A stretch of 64,000 bases of DNA from CAYUVH01 sp964448135 (GTDB taxonomy: Bacteria; Verrucomicrobiota; Verrucomicrobiia; Limisphaerales; UBA8199): contig CAYUVH010000022.1 of the NCBI GenBank assembly GCA_964448135.1, positions 1 through 64,000 on the forward strand. Reading direction: 5' to 3'. Position 1 is the stretch's first letter, and each line of letters opens with the position of its first letter. This document shows positions 34,062-42,930 of the stretch, piece after piece. Position numbers and translations under genes: made by a program. The notes beneath the pieces are model-generated. The model was not told the DNA's origin and did no database searches. It saw only the letters and a list, made by a program, of their open reading frames with translations.

Positions 34062-35267
34062 TTGACCATCTCAACTCTAAGCCATGGCATGAGACAGGTC
34101 AAAAGTGATTTCCGCTCAAACTGGCCGGGCAGTTCGTCCGCCAAGGCCAGGCGCCGGGGCAAAAAGAATTATTTAAGCAGGTTGTACCTTTCGCGCCTTT
34201 AGGCGTCCTTTGGTGTTTTTCCGTGTATTTGGAGTGTACCTTTGGCGACTTTTGGCGCACTTTGAGTGTACCTTTGCCGTCCTTTGGTGTCTTTTCGTAT
34301 TCTTATGGCGTCCTTTTATTTGCCGCAGTGGCAATACGTGGCAATAGCTGGCATTAGGTGGCTTTTGGTTGGCAATAGGGGGCGAGGGAGGGTGGCCCGT
34401 CTTCGCCAAGCCTGTAGCCTGCGCGAGGGCGCTTCCGCCTACGTCTGACTACGGCGAGACAAGTCGGCGCGACAAGCTGGCGCGGTGAGGCGATAAAACG
34501 CGTTATGCGGTTCAGCTTTTTTGCGATATGCATGTCTGCCCAGGCTCCGGCACCGGCGACGGGGACGCATTGAGTCGCAACCGCGTGGGTTCCGGCTGAA
34601 CCGGGAGCGACGATTCAAATGTCAAAGAACAACTTTTTCTTGATACGGGTTCCGACGAAATCGGGAACCATTTCCTCCTACCGCCAGATATTTTGCACGG
34701 CGCGGCGGAGGTGTCAAGCGGCCGCCGCGGGAGGTGGTGGGCGAGTGTGTGCTTGAAGGCGGGGGAGCATTCCGTTGAAGAGGAAGCGCGCCCTCAAAAC
34801 AAATTATCGGTGGCGACGCGAACCGTTGCGGTTTCGGACGACCGGCAGGTCGTCCCTACCAGAAGAAATTGCTCATAGCCCCGCCCACGATGGCTTGGTG
34901 GGTCTCCCGGACCGATTGGAGCGTAGAAGCAGGAAAGGAATCTGCCCAGAGTCGGAGATTCTTCCGCACCAGAAATGAGAGAAATAGCCGGCAAAGATTT
35001 AACGCAAAGGGCGAAAGGCGCAAAGACGCGAGGAAAGATTTTCCGACCCATTGCGGCCTGGCGGCTTTCGCCCCTGGCGTTGGTTCCCCGGTTGGCGATC
35101 CTCGATTGTCGGAAGCCACCGAACCACCGGCTTGACCCAGACCCTGAATTGAACCTCACGGTTCCGTTGGCCCTTGTCCTTCTTTCCGGGATGGTCACGT
35201 TCGGAGTCGCTTCGCTGGCAGCCGTTGCATATTGTTTTTTGCCCGGAAGAGATATGAGAACGACGTG
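34062..35267. repeat. Gene-poor region with low-complexity and hairpin repeats
   Basis: No well-supported gene in about 1.2 kb. 34180-34320 is TG-rich (cctttggtgtttttccgtgt type) and 34328-34379 has units such as gtggcaatacgtggcaatag; both mirror modules at 19.5-19.75 kb. 34425-34470 (cgcttccgcctacgtctgac and following) resembles part of 45613-45650. 34837-34860 (gacgaccggcaggtcgtccc) resembles a segment inside the peptide synthetase gene at 57807-57830. A hydrophobic frame (LTVPLALVLLSGMVTFGVAS) at about 35150-35250 could be the end of a lost small gene just before the first attC-like site. Confidence 0.55.
34180..34379. repeat. Low-complexity repeat modules, copy 2
   Basis: A TG-rich module (34180-34320) and a TGGCAATA-type module (34328-34379). 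The second is close to the reverse complement of 19700-19751, with two internal subunits swapped in order. Confidence 0.65.
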
Positions 35268-35360
35268 GCCTAACCCGGCTCAGGCACTGGACGGCGGGAA
35301 TTCGCGTCGGTTCCATGCGCAACGCCCATGGCCCGCCGCCAGTGATGGGCGTCGTTGGAC
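35268..35360. repeat. attC-like recombination site 1
   Basis: A 93-base imperfect palindrome with integron attC features. The left end GCCTAAC fits RYYYAAC and the right end GTTGGAC (35354-35360) fits GTTRRRY. The arms pair as CACTGG-a-CGGCGGG against CCCGCCG-CCAGTG, leaving one unpaired A, the hallmark extrahelical base. A gene starts 13 bases after the site, as in cassettes. Confidence 0.65.
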
Positions 35361-35372
35361 CACATAGCGAGT

Positions 35373-35696
35373 ATGGGTTGCGACGCAGAAATCATCGCCA
35401 TTGGGCCGTTCTCGAAAAGGCTTGTCCCCGCTCTTGGTTATCCTGCGGAGCAGTATCGCGGGGTTGAAGAGGGAGCAACGGTGGTCACCACAGTTTTCGA
35501 GGCATTTGGATCTACGCAGAGCGAGAAGCTTTCACAGTGTTTTGGAGTTGGGCGGTGGGAGTTGGGGCGGCACGTTCTGGATGCGACCAAGGCGGACGTG
35601 GGCGCTCTGCGACGGGAGTTCGACGAGTCGGGGGCAGAGCACTTCCTGGCGTTGCGTGAGGCCGGCTTTCAGTTCTACTTTATGCCGAACGGATAA
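35373..35696 (+). CDS. Cassette-like hypothetical protein A
   Basis: A 107-residue protein of no family I can name. It opens MGCDAEIIAIGPFSKRLV and has a likely alpha/beta character (ATVVTTVFEAF, then GRWELGRHVLDA and a C-terminal LREAGFQFYFMPNG). Start 35373 lies 13 bases after attC-like site 1, and the stop lies 12 bases before the left end of attC-like site 2, the exact layout of an integron gene cassette. It has no promoter of its own that I can see. Function unknown; the longer frame start at 35355 would lie inside the recombination site. Confidence 0.62.
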   Translation: MGCDAEIIAIGPFSKRLVPALGYPAEQYRGVEEGATVVTTVFEAFGSTQSEKLSQCFGVGRWELGRHVLDATKADVGALRREFDESGAEHFLALREAGFQFYFMPNG

Positions 35697-35708
35697 AATG
35701 AGCGCGGG

Positions 35709-35800
35709 GTCCAACAGAGTACCAGAAGCGACGGCGGGATGAGCCTCCTGTTTCACGCGGAACACCGGTTGCCTGCCGCGCCCCACCACACACGTTAGTC
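35709..35800. repeat. attC-like recombination site 2
   Basis: 92 bases, almost the same length as site 1. Left end GTCCAAC fits RYYYAAC; right end GTTAGTC (35794-35800) fits GTTRRRY except for one base. The inner arms GCG-a-CGGCGGG and the opposing CCTGCCGCGC pair with an unpaired A at the same place as in site 1 and one mismatch. Pairing next to the ends is weak. Confidence 0.45.
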
Positions 35801-35849
35801 CAAGCATCCTTATGGAAAGCCCGCCAAGCCGTTCGCCAGTCCAAGAACG

Positions 35850-35942
35850 CCCTGACAGACTGTCGGCTAATGGCGGCTGGGCCCTCTGTTCTCGAATTCG
35901 GTCGCTCTGGGTCCGCTGCCACCGCTCACTTTCGCGTTAGGT
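35850..35942. repeat. Degenerate attC-like site 3
   Basis: 93 bases. The right end GTTAGGT (35936-35942) fits GTTRRRY exactly, and a gene begins shortly after it. The inner arms TGGCGGC-t-GGGCCC and GGGTCCGCTGCCA pair with an unpaired T and two G:T wobbles. The left end CCCTGAC is degenerate, so this site may be decayed. Only about 50 bases separate it from site 2. Confidence 0.4.
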
Positions 35943-35952
35943 GTCATCAGCC

Positions 35953-36249
35953 ATGCGTCCATCCAATAACATAGTTGAGGATTTGGCGCCGAAGACGGTG
36001 GTTATCAAAGGCAAGGCGCATCTATTTGCTTTGCTTTCGGCGATTTGGACAGCGTTCACGCTGTTGGGAGTGTTTTTCTTTCGAGATTATCGCGACCCCG
36101 ACCTTCGCTGGATGATTGTGACGATCGCGGTGACGATTTGGGCATTGCACCTTATTTTCATTGCGTTGAGCATTTTGTTTTGGATTGCCGAAACGCCAAA
36201 GCAGGTTCTGACCGTTGAAAGCGATGGAGATGACGTGGGAGGAGATTAA
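35953..36249 (+). CDS. Cassette-like small membrane protein B
   Basis: A 98-residue protein with two hydrophobic segments (LFALLSAIWTAFTLLGVFFF and WMIVTIAVTIWALHLIFIAL) joined by a short charged loop, and an acidic tail ending ESDGDDVGGD. A GTG at 35941 would add four residues. It starts 10 bases after a clear GTTAGGT end and stops 8 bases before another attC-like left end, so it fits a cassette. Base composition is less GC-rich than the flanking genes. No family recognised. Confidence 0.55.
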   Translation: MRPSNNIVEDLAPKTVVIKGKAHLFALLSAIWTAFTLLGVFFFRDYRDPDLRWMIVTIAVTIWALHLIFIALSILFWIAETPKQVLTVESDGDDVGGD

Positions 36250-36257
36250 ATGCTGAC

Positions 36258-36347
36258 ACCTGACAAATCGCCGAAGCCAACCGCCGTTGGCGCTGGCTGC
36301 TCCGCTGTCGTTGTTCGCGCCGCGAGGCGGCGGAGGCTCAGTTGGGA
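36258..36347. repeat. Degenerate attC-like site 4
   Basis: About 90 bases. The left end ACCTGAC resembles that of site 3, and the right end is GTTGGGA, one base from GTTRRRY. The inner arms AGCC-a-ACCGCC and GGCGGAGGCT pair with one extra base and one mismatch. The spacing fits a cassette boundary between two genes. Weaker than site 1. Confidence 0.35.
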
Positions 36348-36370
36348 CCTTATACCCTAAGAGCTCGCCT

Positions 36371-36886
36371 ATGGTAAAGGTCATCGCCCCAAGATTGTCG
36401 CTCGACGAGTGTAGAAACGAGCGGGAACAGGCATTTTTGGAGTGCCTCAATCGACGAGCGGAGGCAGGGTGCTGGAATGCTGATGCTTGGATTTGGGACG
36501 ACCGGGTTGTGCTTGGCGTTTGTCCTAGTGATCCCGACTGTAACTGCGTCTTACGATCGCTTCGCGTGGACTTCGATGGCGATCGCCTGGCATTTGGCCC
36601 TGATGAAACGCGCCAGTTCGTAACTGACCTTGATGCCAGCCGTGCGGGTGTTACGGTAATGACCGGCAAGACGCCGGAGGAGTTGGCCGCCATCGCTGCC
36701 GACTGGCTGGAACGAGAGATGAGCCGCCCTATTGTTCGAAATCGCTGGTTTCGCCTGGGTTTTAACAGGACTTCGTGGGTTCTCCAGGATACGGGCGAGA
36801 CCCTGAGTGTTAGCGATTCTGGAAACAAGGGAACCCGGCAAGGGTTGGGTGCGCCGAGCGAAAGTGTAAAGGTATGGCCCGTGTGA
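36371..36886 (+). CDS. Cassette-like hypothetical protein C
   Basis: A 171-residue soluble protein of unknown family. It has a segment with cysteines (AGCWNADAWIWDDRVVLGVC and SDPDCNCVLRSL) and an alpha/beta-looking middle (VTVMTGKTPEELAAIAADWLEREM). The start at 36371 follows attC-like site 4 by 23 bases; the upstream frame runs through that site. The stop is 10 bases before another left-end motif, AGCTAAC at 36897-36903, but no matching right end follows, so the array appears broken here. Function unknown. Confidence 0.58.
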   Translation: MVKVIAPRLSLDECRNEREQAFLECLNRRAEAGCWNADAWIWDDRVVLGVCPSDPDCNCVLRSLRVDFDGDRLAFGPDETRQFVTDLDASRAGVTVMTGKTPEELAAIAADWLEREMSRPIVRNRWFRLGFNRTSWVLQDTGETLSVSDSGNKGTRQGLGAPSESVKVWPV

Positions 36887-37487
36887 AACTCGCCGCAGCT
36901 AACAAAGTCCCTGCAGCGAAAGTGGCGGGCGCAGGATGTTTCATGCGGTGGTCGTCATGACTTTCATTCCGATCCTGGCGCACGGAGCAGGGCCGTGGCA
37001 GGGCAAAACCTCAAACCCAGCCAGGAGGAAATCTAAATGGTGGTCCGTTTCTGTGTGCCGTACGATGAATGGAAGATGACTGCTGAACTGAGCCGCCTCC
37101 ATCTTCTGCCGTTGGGCGCGGCCTTAAAGCTATGAGCATGATCACTGAAGTTGCGCTGGTTTCCAGAGCCAAGACGGACGAGTTCAGAGGCGGGTATGGC
37201 GGCGGGGCGGGGCGGGTGGCTTCGTTCCTCGGCGGTTTTAGAAATAGTCATGGCTGAGACTTGCATGAATCGGTTGTGAACAGGGAAGACGCATCAAAAC
37301 GGCGGCATCCAGTAAATTTCGAGGGTTCTGTCGAAGCAGGTTCGAGCTGATGCGTGAGTTTTCTGCCGTTCCGGGTGGGGCTTGGGCTGCCTTGGGTTGT
37401 GAAAGAGCCAGTTGCAGGTTTCGCATCTTTTTGTTTTACTGGGGTGGACTTCATTGAACCAAGAGGTTTGGGGTGGGTCGAGTTCTC
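36887..37487. other. Right flank of the cassette array
   Basis: 601 bases. 36897-36903 (AGCTAAC) looks like the left end of a fifth attC site whose right end is missing. A strong ribosome-binding site (aggagg) precedes a very short frame at 37037. The remainder shows no recognised gene; the promoter of the large delta-60 protein should lie towards the end. Confidence 0.4.
37037..37135 (+). CDS. Possible 32-residue peptide with strong ribosome-binding site
   Basis: A 32-codon frame (beginning MVVRFCVPYDEW) is preceded by AGGAGG with 8 bases of spacing, an unusually good ribosome-binding site for this window. Its stop overlaps the start of a second short frame (37132-37257, 41 codons) as ATGA-type coupling. 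Both may be remnants of a degraded cassette gene rather than working peptides. No family is recognised. Confidence 0.22.
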   Translation: MVVRFCVPYDEWKMTAELSRLHLLPLGAALKL

Positions 37488-40400
37488 ATGATTGGGTCAT
37501 CTGGGATAAGATTGGCAATCGCGGCGCTTTCCCTGGGTTGCGCGGGGAGCGTGGCTTTTGCGCAGGGGGCGGATACTTTCAATCCCAACGCGGATCGCGG
37601 GGTTTACACCATGGCCGTATTGAAAAACGGCAATGTGGTCCTGGGGGGCGCATTTCAGAATCTAGGAGGGCAGGCGCGAAATTGTCTCGGACGCGTTTCC
37701 ACGAACGGAAGTTTCGACAGCCTTTTTAGTCCCGGGGTGATTGGGTCGGCGGTGAATTGCCTGGCGGTTCAAAACGACGGCCGGATTCTTGTCGGGGGAC
37801 AGTTTCGTTCGCTCGCAGGAGCGACACGCGACAACATCGGAAGATTCAATGCCAATGGAACCCTGGACACGTTTAATCCGGCGGCGAGTAATGCCGTTCA
37901 TTGTCTGGCTTTGCAGCCCGACGGCATGGTCCTGGTGGGCGGTAGCATAACCAATCTGGGCGGGCAGCCACGCAACTTTCTCGGCCGGTTGGATGCCCTG
38001 GGAATCCTGGATACCAATTTCAATCCCGGCGCCAACGGTCCCGTCAACTCCATTGCGGTGCAGGAAGGGGGCGGCATGGTTGTGGCCGGGGCGTTTACCT
38101 CGCTGGCAGGCGGTTCGCGGAGCTATATCGGGCGGCTCTCCACTTCGGGGTTGCTCGACACCAATTTCAATCCGGTGATGGATACGAATGTACTGTGTGT
38201 GGCGCTTCAGGCCGACGGGAAGATTCTGGTCGGCGGTGAGTTCACGAGTGTCAATGCCACCAGCCGGCAGTTTCTGGCGCGCCTGAATCCGGACGGAAGC
38301 CTGGACCCGGGATTCGACCCGGGTGCCGGCGCCAGCGTCCATTCCTTCGCTTTGCAAGCGGACGGTGGGATCATCGTGGCCGGAGCGTTTACGAATCTGG
38401 CCGGGGCCGCGTGCGATCACCTCGGCCGGTTGAATTCCGACGGCACATTTGACGCCAGCTTCAATCCCGGCGCCAGCAGCAACGCGCTGGCCCTCATGAT
38501 CCAGCAGGACGGCCGGGTACTGGCGGGGGGGACTTTCACGAACCTCGGTGCGAAAGCGCGGAACAACATCGGCAGAATTACGAACGGGCCGCCAACGGAA
38601 ATCCTGAGTGCGAATGGAACGAATCTTTCGTGGGTTTTTGGAGGAACGGCGCCGCTCACCTACTGGGCGCACTTCGACATTTGCACAAACAACGTCTGGG
38701 TGACCAATCTCCCGAGCCCGGCGCGGGTGGCCGGCGGGTGGGAATTGCCTGTGGCAGGCCTTCCAGCCAACCCGTCCATTCGTGCCTATGGCACGGTGAT
38801 TGGCGGACGATTCAACGGATCCTGCTGGACGCTTCAGACTTACGCGGGTTCGCCGGCGATCCTGCTGCAGCCCGCGGGCATTACAAACAATGCGGGCACC
38901 AACTTTATCCTGAGAACCGTGGGTGAGGGGCAGGCCCCGGTCACCTACACCTGGTATCGAAACGGCAGCGTGGTAACCAACGACGGAAATGTAATCGGGG
39001 CAACCACGCCCAATCTCACGCTGAAGTCCTTGAGCGGAGCCAGTGCCGGCGGGTATTCCGTCGTGATCAGCAGTTTCACGGGTACAGCGACAAGCAGCGT
39101 GGCGACCGTGGTGGTTCGGGACCCTATTGTCCTGATTCAACCGACGAATCGGTATGTGAACGTCGGCGAGGCCACGACTCTCAGCGTGACGACAACCGGC
39201 GCGCCGCCCGTGTACCAGTGGCGGAAGGAGGGGGTCGCCATCGCGGGAGCCACCAACTCCGTGGTCAATTTTGCCAGCACGCTGGCATCCGATGCGGGAG
39301 TCTTCGATGTAGTGGTCAGTAATGCGTACGGAAGTCTGACGAGCAACCCTGCGATCCTGAGTGTCAACACGGTGACAATAGATTCTCTCAATCCCACGTC
39401 GAGCCTCTCTGTTTATGCCCTGCTGCTGCAGCCGGACGGAAAGATCCTGGTGGGCGGCAATTTTACGACGTTGGCCGGAAAGTCGGCACATCGAATCGGA
39501 AGGCTCAACGGGGACGGAACGTGGGACAATTCCTTTATTCCTCCGGGGGTTGATTACTCGATCTTCTCGGTGCTGGTCCGCGAGGGCGGAAGGTTCCTGA
39601 CGGCCGGCTGGTTTGACTCGGTTTACCCTGCCGGGCGGACCAATCTGGCATTGTTTGGCCCGGATGGAACGCTGGAGAAGAATTTCGCGGCGGGCGCGAA
39701 TGCAGGCGTAAACTTTCCGGGCATCTACTCGCTCGTGAGGGAGGCTGACGGCCGGACGCTGGTTGGGGGAAGCTTTCGATACCTGGCGGGAAGGAGTTGC
39801 ACGAATATCGGGCGGCTCAATGCCGACGGGACGCTGGATACCGCCTTTCGCGCCAGTGCCAATGACGTGGTTTATCCGATCACGTTGCAGCCGGATGGAA
39901 AGATACTGGTCGCGGGAGACTTTACCTCGCTGTGCGGCCAGCCCCGCAGCCGTATTGGCCGCCTGAACGCGGATGGAACCCTGGACACTTCCTTCAATCC
40001 GGGAGCCGACGACATTCCGCTGGCGATGTGCGTCCAGACCAACGGGCAAATCCTGGTGGTGGGCGGCTTCACCAGCCTGGGCGGCGCCAGTCGCAAAGGG
40101 ATTGGCCGGCTGAATGCCAATGGTTCGCTGGACCAAGCGTTCAATCCGGGCGCGGATGGCGGTGTGGTGCGCTCGGTCGTTCTCCAAGCCAACGGCAAGC
40201 TGCTGGTCGCGGGAGAGTTTTCCAGCCTGTGCAATGTCAGTCGCAGCCGGATCGGCCGGTTGAATAGCGATGGGAGCCTGGATTTGAATTTTAATCCCGG
40301 GGCCGATAACACCATTTATGGGCTGACGATTCAACCGGACGGAAAAATCCTGGTGGGAGGCAATTTCACCAACCTGCGGGGAACGGCCCGGAGTGGCATT

Positions 40401-42713
40401 GCCCGACTGAACAATACCGATGCCGCCGTGAATGATTTCTTTTCAGACTCGACGAGCCTGACCTGGTTAAGAAGCGGGGGGAGTCCGGAACCTTCCTCGG
40501 TGCGGTTGGAACTCTCCACCAACGGCCTCGATTGGATCAGCGCCGGCGTGCCGGTGCGTGATGCGAACGGCTGGGCGCTTTCGGGAATCAACATTCCTGC
40601 CAATGCCACGATTCGGGCACGCAGTTATTTTGTGTCCGCCCGCTACAATGCCGCAGGCTGGTTTGAAGAAATAAGCTCGGGCCCACCGGCGATCAATGCG
40701 CATCCCTTGAACCAAACGAATGATGCGGCAACGGTTGCGACCTTCCGGGTGACCGCGGTTGGGTCCGCGACGCTGGGTTATCAATGGCTTCGGGACGGCA
40801 CCAATCTGGTGAATTCCGCGAAAATCTCCGGTGCGCAAACCGGCACGTTAACGCTTGGCAATTTGCTGGGCGGCGATATGGGCGGGTATTCGGTGGTGGT
40901 TACCAATGCCTATGGAGCGGTTACCAGCCTGGTGGCGAATCTACAGGTCGTCGAGCCGATCATCACCAATCAGCCGGTGGACAAGGCGGTCGTGGCCGGA
41001 CAGGCCGTGAGCTTTTTCGTGAATGTCGCCGGGAGCCGGCCCCTGGCATACCAATGGCGCCGGAACGGATTGGATGTGCCCGGAGCCACCGGGAGCACAC
41101 TCGCTTTCATTCCGGCTTGGGTAACGAACGCCGGTGTGTATGAAGTGGTGGTTTCGAATCAATTTGGCACGGTCACCAGCACGAGGGCTTCTCTGACGGT
41201 GAATGGCATAACCCTTGCCAGTTTCAATCCCACGCCCGCGCCAGCCAATCAAATCAAGACCTTCGCCATTATGCCGGACGAGCGCATCTTGATTGCCGGG
41301 GACTTCCTTGGCCGGTTGAACAAAGACGGGACTTCAGACGCGGGATTTAATCCGGTGCCGGGAGGCCCCGGCAGTGTTTCCTGCCTGGCGGTCCAGGCCG
41401 ACGGGAGAATTCTTGTTGGTGGCTATTTCACAAGCCTGGGAGGACTGGCGCGCACCAATTTCGGGCGACTCAATGCCGACGGATCGGTGGACGCCGGTTT
41501 TGACTGTTCGACGACCGACGCTGTCAACGCCCTGGCGATTCAGCCCGACGGAAAAATTCTCGTTGCCGGAGCTTTCCAAACCCTGGGCGGCGTTGCTCGA
41601 AACTGCCTGGCGCGAGTTCGTTCCGATGGCGGGTTGGATGCCGGGTTCAACCCTGGTTTCAGCGGCAACATCCGGTGCATCGCTTCGCAGGCTGATGGCA
41701 GGATTTTGGTGGGAGGAGACTTTATCAGTGTGGGAGGGCAGTCGCGGTTGCGTCTCGCCCGCCTGAACGCAGACGGAACCCTGGATGCCGGATTCAATCC
41801 CGGAGCCGGCGGTTCGGTTTACACCCTTAATGTCCTCACGAACGGTAATATTCTTGTGACCGGCCCGTTTACCTCGCTGGCCGGTCAGGCAAAAACCAAC
41901 GTCGGCCTTCTGGATGCGACCGGGAAACTGGTGGCCGCTTTTAACGCTTCAGTGGGCGGCACAATTAATTCCATTTGCGAACAGGCGGACGGCGGCATTA
42001 TCGCCGGCGGAAACTTTAGCAGCCTGAATGGCCAGGCCAGAACGAACCTGGGTCGGCTGAGCAGTGATGGAAGCCTGGACCTCACTTTCAATCCTTCGGC
42101 CTCCCAATACGTGAATACGGTGGCACTCGAAAGCGACGGAGCTATTCTCATCGGCGGTGCATTTGCGAATGTAAGCGGGGCATCTCGCAATTATGCCGCC
42201 CGATTGGTCAACACCAGTGCCGGCGCTGAAAGCCTTTCCCTTGAGAATTACGGAGTCTTGTGGTCGCGCTCCGGATCGTTGCCCAATCTCGAGTTCGTTG
42301 CCTTCGATGTCTCAACCAATGGCGTGGATTGGAAGGGGCTGGGGCAGGGCGCTCGTGCGGGGGCCAACTGGACATTGATCGGTAATTCGCCCATCCCGGG
42401 CGAAACCTTGCGAGCCCGCGGCGGTGTGCGCGGCGGCTTCGGCAATGGTTCCTCCTGGTTTGTTGAAAGCAGTGTGGCGGTGACTTCCCTGCCGCCCTCC
42501 ATGCTTTTGCTGCGGGAGGTGGGAGCCCACTCGGGACAATTTGGTTTTGAAATCCTTTCCGGTTTCGGCAACACGGTGGTGGTTGAAGCCGGGACTGATT
42601 TGTTCAACTGGGCTCCCGTGACGACCAATTCGGTTGGTGCTGGGCCGGTTTACTTCCAGGATTCGACCTCGGGCGGTCCGGGGCGGCGATTTTATCGTGT
42701 CCGCATGCAATAG
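37488..42713 (+). CDS. Giant secreted delta-60 repeat/Ig-like protein
   Basis: A 1741-residue exported protein. After a signal peptide (LAIAALSLGCAGSVAFAQ) there are three blocks of delta-60 repeats, each probably a beta-propeller: about residues 30-370, 630-980 and 1240-1570. The unit is roughly DGKILVGGxFTSLxGxxR followed by IGRLNxDGSLDxxFNPGA. Pairs of Ig-like domains separate the blocks (about 455-625 and 1065-1240; PVTYTWYRNGS, PPVYQWRKEGV, LGYQWLRDGT, PLAYQWRRNGL). The C-terminal domain ends FYRVRMQ, like the SBBP protein at 10-13 kb. A GTG at 37473 with a ribosome-binding site (aagagg) is an alternative start. It probably acts at the cell surface; no catalytic domain is seen. Confidence 0.87.
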   Translation: MIGSSGIRLAIAALSLGCAGSVAFAQGADTFNPNADRGVYTMAVLKNGNVVLGGAFQNLGGQARNCLGRVSTNGSFDSLFSPGVIGSAVNCLAVQNDGRILVGGQFRSLAGATRDNIGRFNANGTLDTFNPAASNAVHCLALQPDGMVLVGGSITNLGGQPRNFLGRLDALGILDTNFNPGANGPVNSIAVQEGGGMVVAGAFTSLAGGSRSYIGRLSTSGLLDTNFNPVMDTNVLCVALQADGKILVGGEFTSVNATSRQFLARLNPDGSLDPGFDPGAGASVHSFALQADGGIIVAGAFTNLAGAACDHLGRLNSDGTFDASFNPGASSNALALMIQQDGRVLAGGTFTNLGAKARNNIGRITNGPPTEILSANGTNLSWVFGGTAPLTYWAHFDICTNNVWVTNLPSPARVAGGWELPVAGLPANPSIRAYGTVIGGRFNGSCWTLQTYAGSPAILLQPAGITNNAGTNFILRTVGEGQAPVTYTWYRNGSVVTNDGNVIGATTPNLTLKSLSGASAGGYSVVISSFTGTATSSVATVVVRDPIVLIQPTNRYVNVGEATTLSVTTTGAPPVYQWRKEGVAIAGATNSVVNFASTLASDAGVFDVVVSNAYGSLTSNPAILSVNTVTIDSLNPTSSLSVYALLLQPDGKILVGGNFTTLAGKSAHRIGRLNGDGTWDNSFIPPGVDYSIFSVLVREGGRFLTAGWFDSVYPAGRTNLALFGPDGTLEKNFAAGANAGVNFPGIYSLVREADGRTLVGGSFRYLAGRSCTNIGRLNADGTLDTAFRASANDVVYPITLQPDGKILVAGDFTSLCGQPRSRIGRLNADGTLDTSFNPGADDIPLAMCVQTNGQILVVGGFTSLGGASRKGIGRLNANGSLDQAFNPGADGGVVRSVVLQANGKLLVAGEFSSLCNVSRSRIGRLNSDGSLDLNFNPGADNTIYGLTIQPDGKILVGGNFTNLRGTARSGIARLNNTDAAVNDFFSDSTSLTWLRSGGSPEPSSVRLELSTNGLDWISAGVPVRDANGWALSGINIPANATIRARSYFVSARYNAAGWFEEISSGPPAINAHPLNQTNDAATVATFRVTAVGSATLGYQWLRDGTNLVNSAKISGAQTGTLTLGNLLGGDMGGYSVVVTNAYGAVTSLVANLQVVEPIITNQPVDKAVVAGQAVSFFVNVAGSRPLAYQWRRNGLDVPGATGSTLAFIPAWVTNAGVYEVVVSNQFGTVTSTRASLTVNGITLASFNPTPAPANQIKTFAIMPDERILIAGDFLGRLNKDGTSDAGFNPVPGGPGSVSCLAVQADGRILVGGYFTSLGGLARTNFGRLNADGSVDAGFDCSTTDAVNALAIQPDGKILVAGAFQTLGGVARNCLARVRSDGGLDAGFNPGFSGNIRCIASQADGRILVGGDFISVGGQSRLRLARLNADGTLDAGFNPGAGGSVYTLNVLTNGNILVTGPFTSLAGQAKTNVGLLDATGKLVAAFNASVGGTINSICEQADGGIIAGGNFSSLNGQARTNLGRLSSDGSLDLTFNPSASQYVNTVALESDGAILIGGAFANVSGASRNYAARLVNTSAGAESLSLENYGVLWSRSGSLPNLEFVAFDVSTNGVDWKGLGQGARAGANWTLIGNSPIPGETLRARGGVRGGFGNGSSWFVESSVAVTSLPPSMLLLREVGAHSGQFGFEILSGFGNTVVVEAGTDLFNWAPVTTNSVGAGPVYFQDSTSGGPGRRFYRVRMQ

Positions 42714-42930
42714 GCTCAATGCCCGGGTGTCTGGGAAATGGATGCGCCGGGAATTGCCATCCCGATTCTCGCGAGTTGATCTGGCACTTATGTGCGGCCG
42801 GCTGCTGGCTGCCGGGGGGGGGAGTTGGTGGAATACTTGGCGGGCAGATAGTTTGAAAAGCATCGACCTCGTTGTGAGGCGATCGAAGCTTGATGAACCG
42901 GATGGTCTTTGAAACTCTCGCGGGGAGCCA
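42714..42930. other. Intergenic region before the YfhO-like gene
   Basis: 217 bases between two same-strand genes with no recognised repeat or gene. The transcript may continue through it; no terminator hairpin with a T tract is seen. Confidence 0.35.

Noticed and set aside
34975..35367. A 130-codon frame with one hydrophobic stretch
   Set aside because: It starts in a stretch of generic repeat sequence and runs through the whole first attC-like site; at best its middle is a remnant of a lost gene.
35794..35942. A 43-codon frame (MESPPSRSPVQERP...) between attC-like sites 2 and 3
   Set aside because: It is almost wholly made of recombination-site sequence and has no ribosome-binding site, so it is unlikely to be a gene.
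37662..40334. An 890-codon open frame on the minus strand
   Set aside because: It is the complement of the delta-60 repeat gene; high GC and regular repeats keep the opposite strand open. It lacks any recognisable domain, whereas the plus-strand frame has a signal peptide and known repeats.
37560..42200. Regularly spaced repeats that could suggest a CRISPR array
   Set aside because: They are degenerate protein-coding repeats (delta-60 units) in an open reading frame, with no constant-length spacers.
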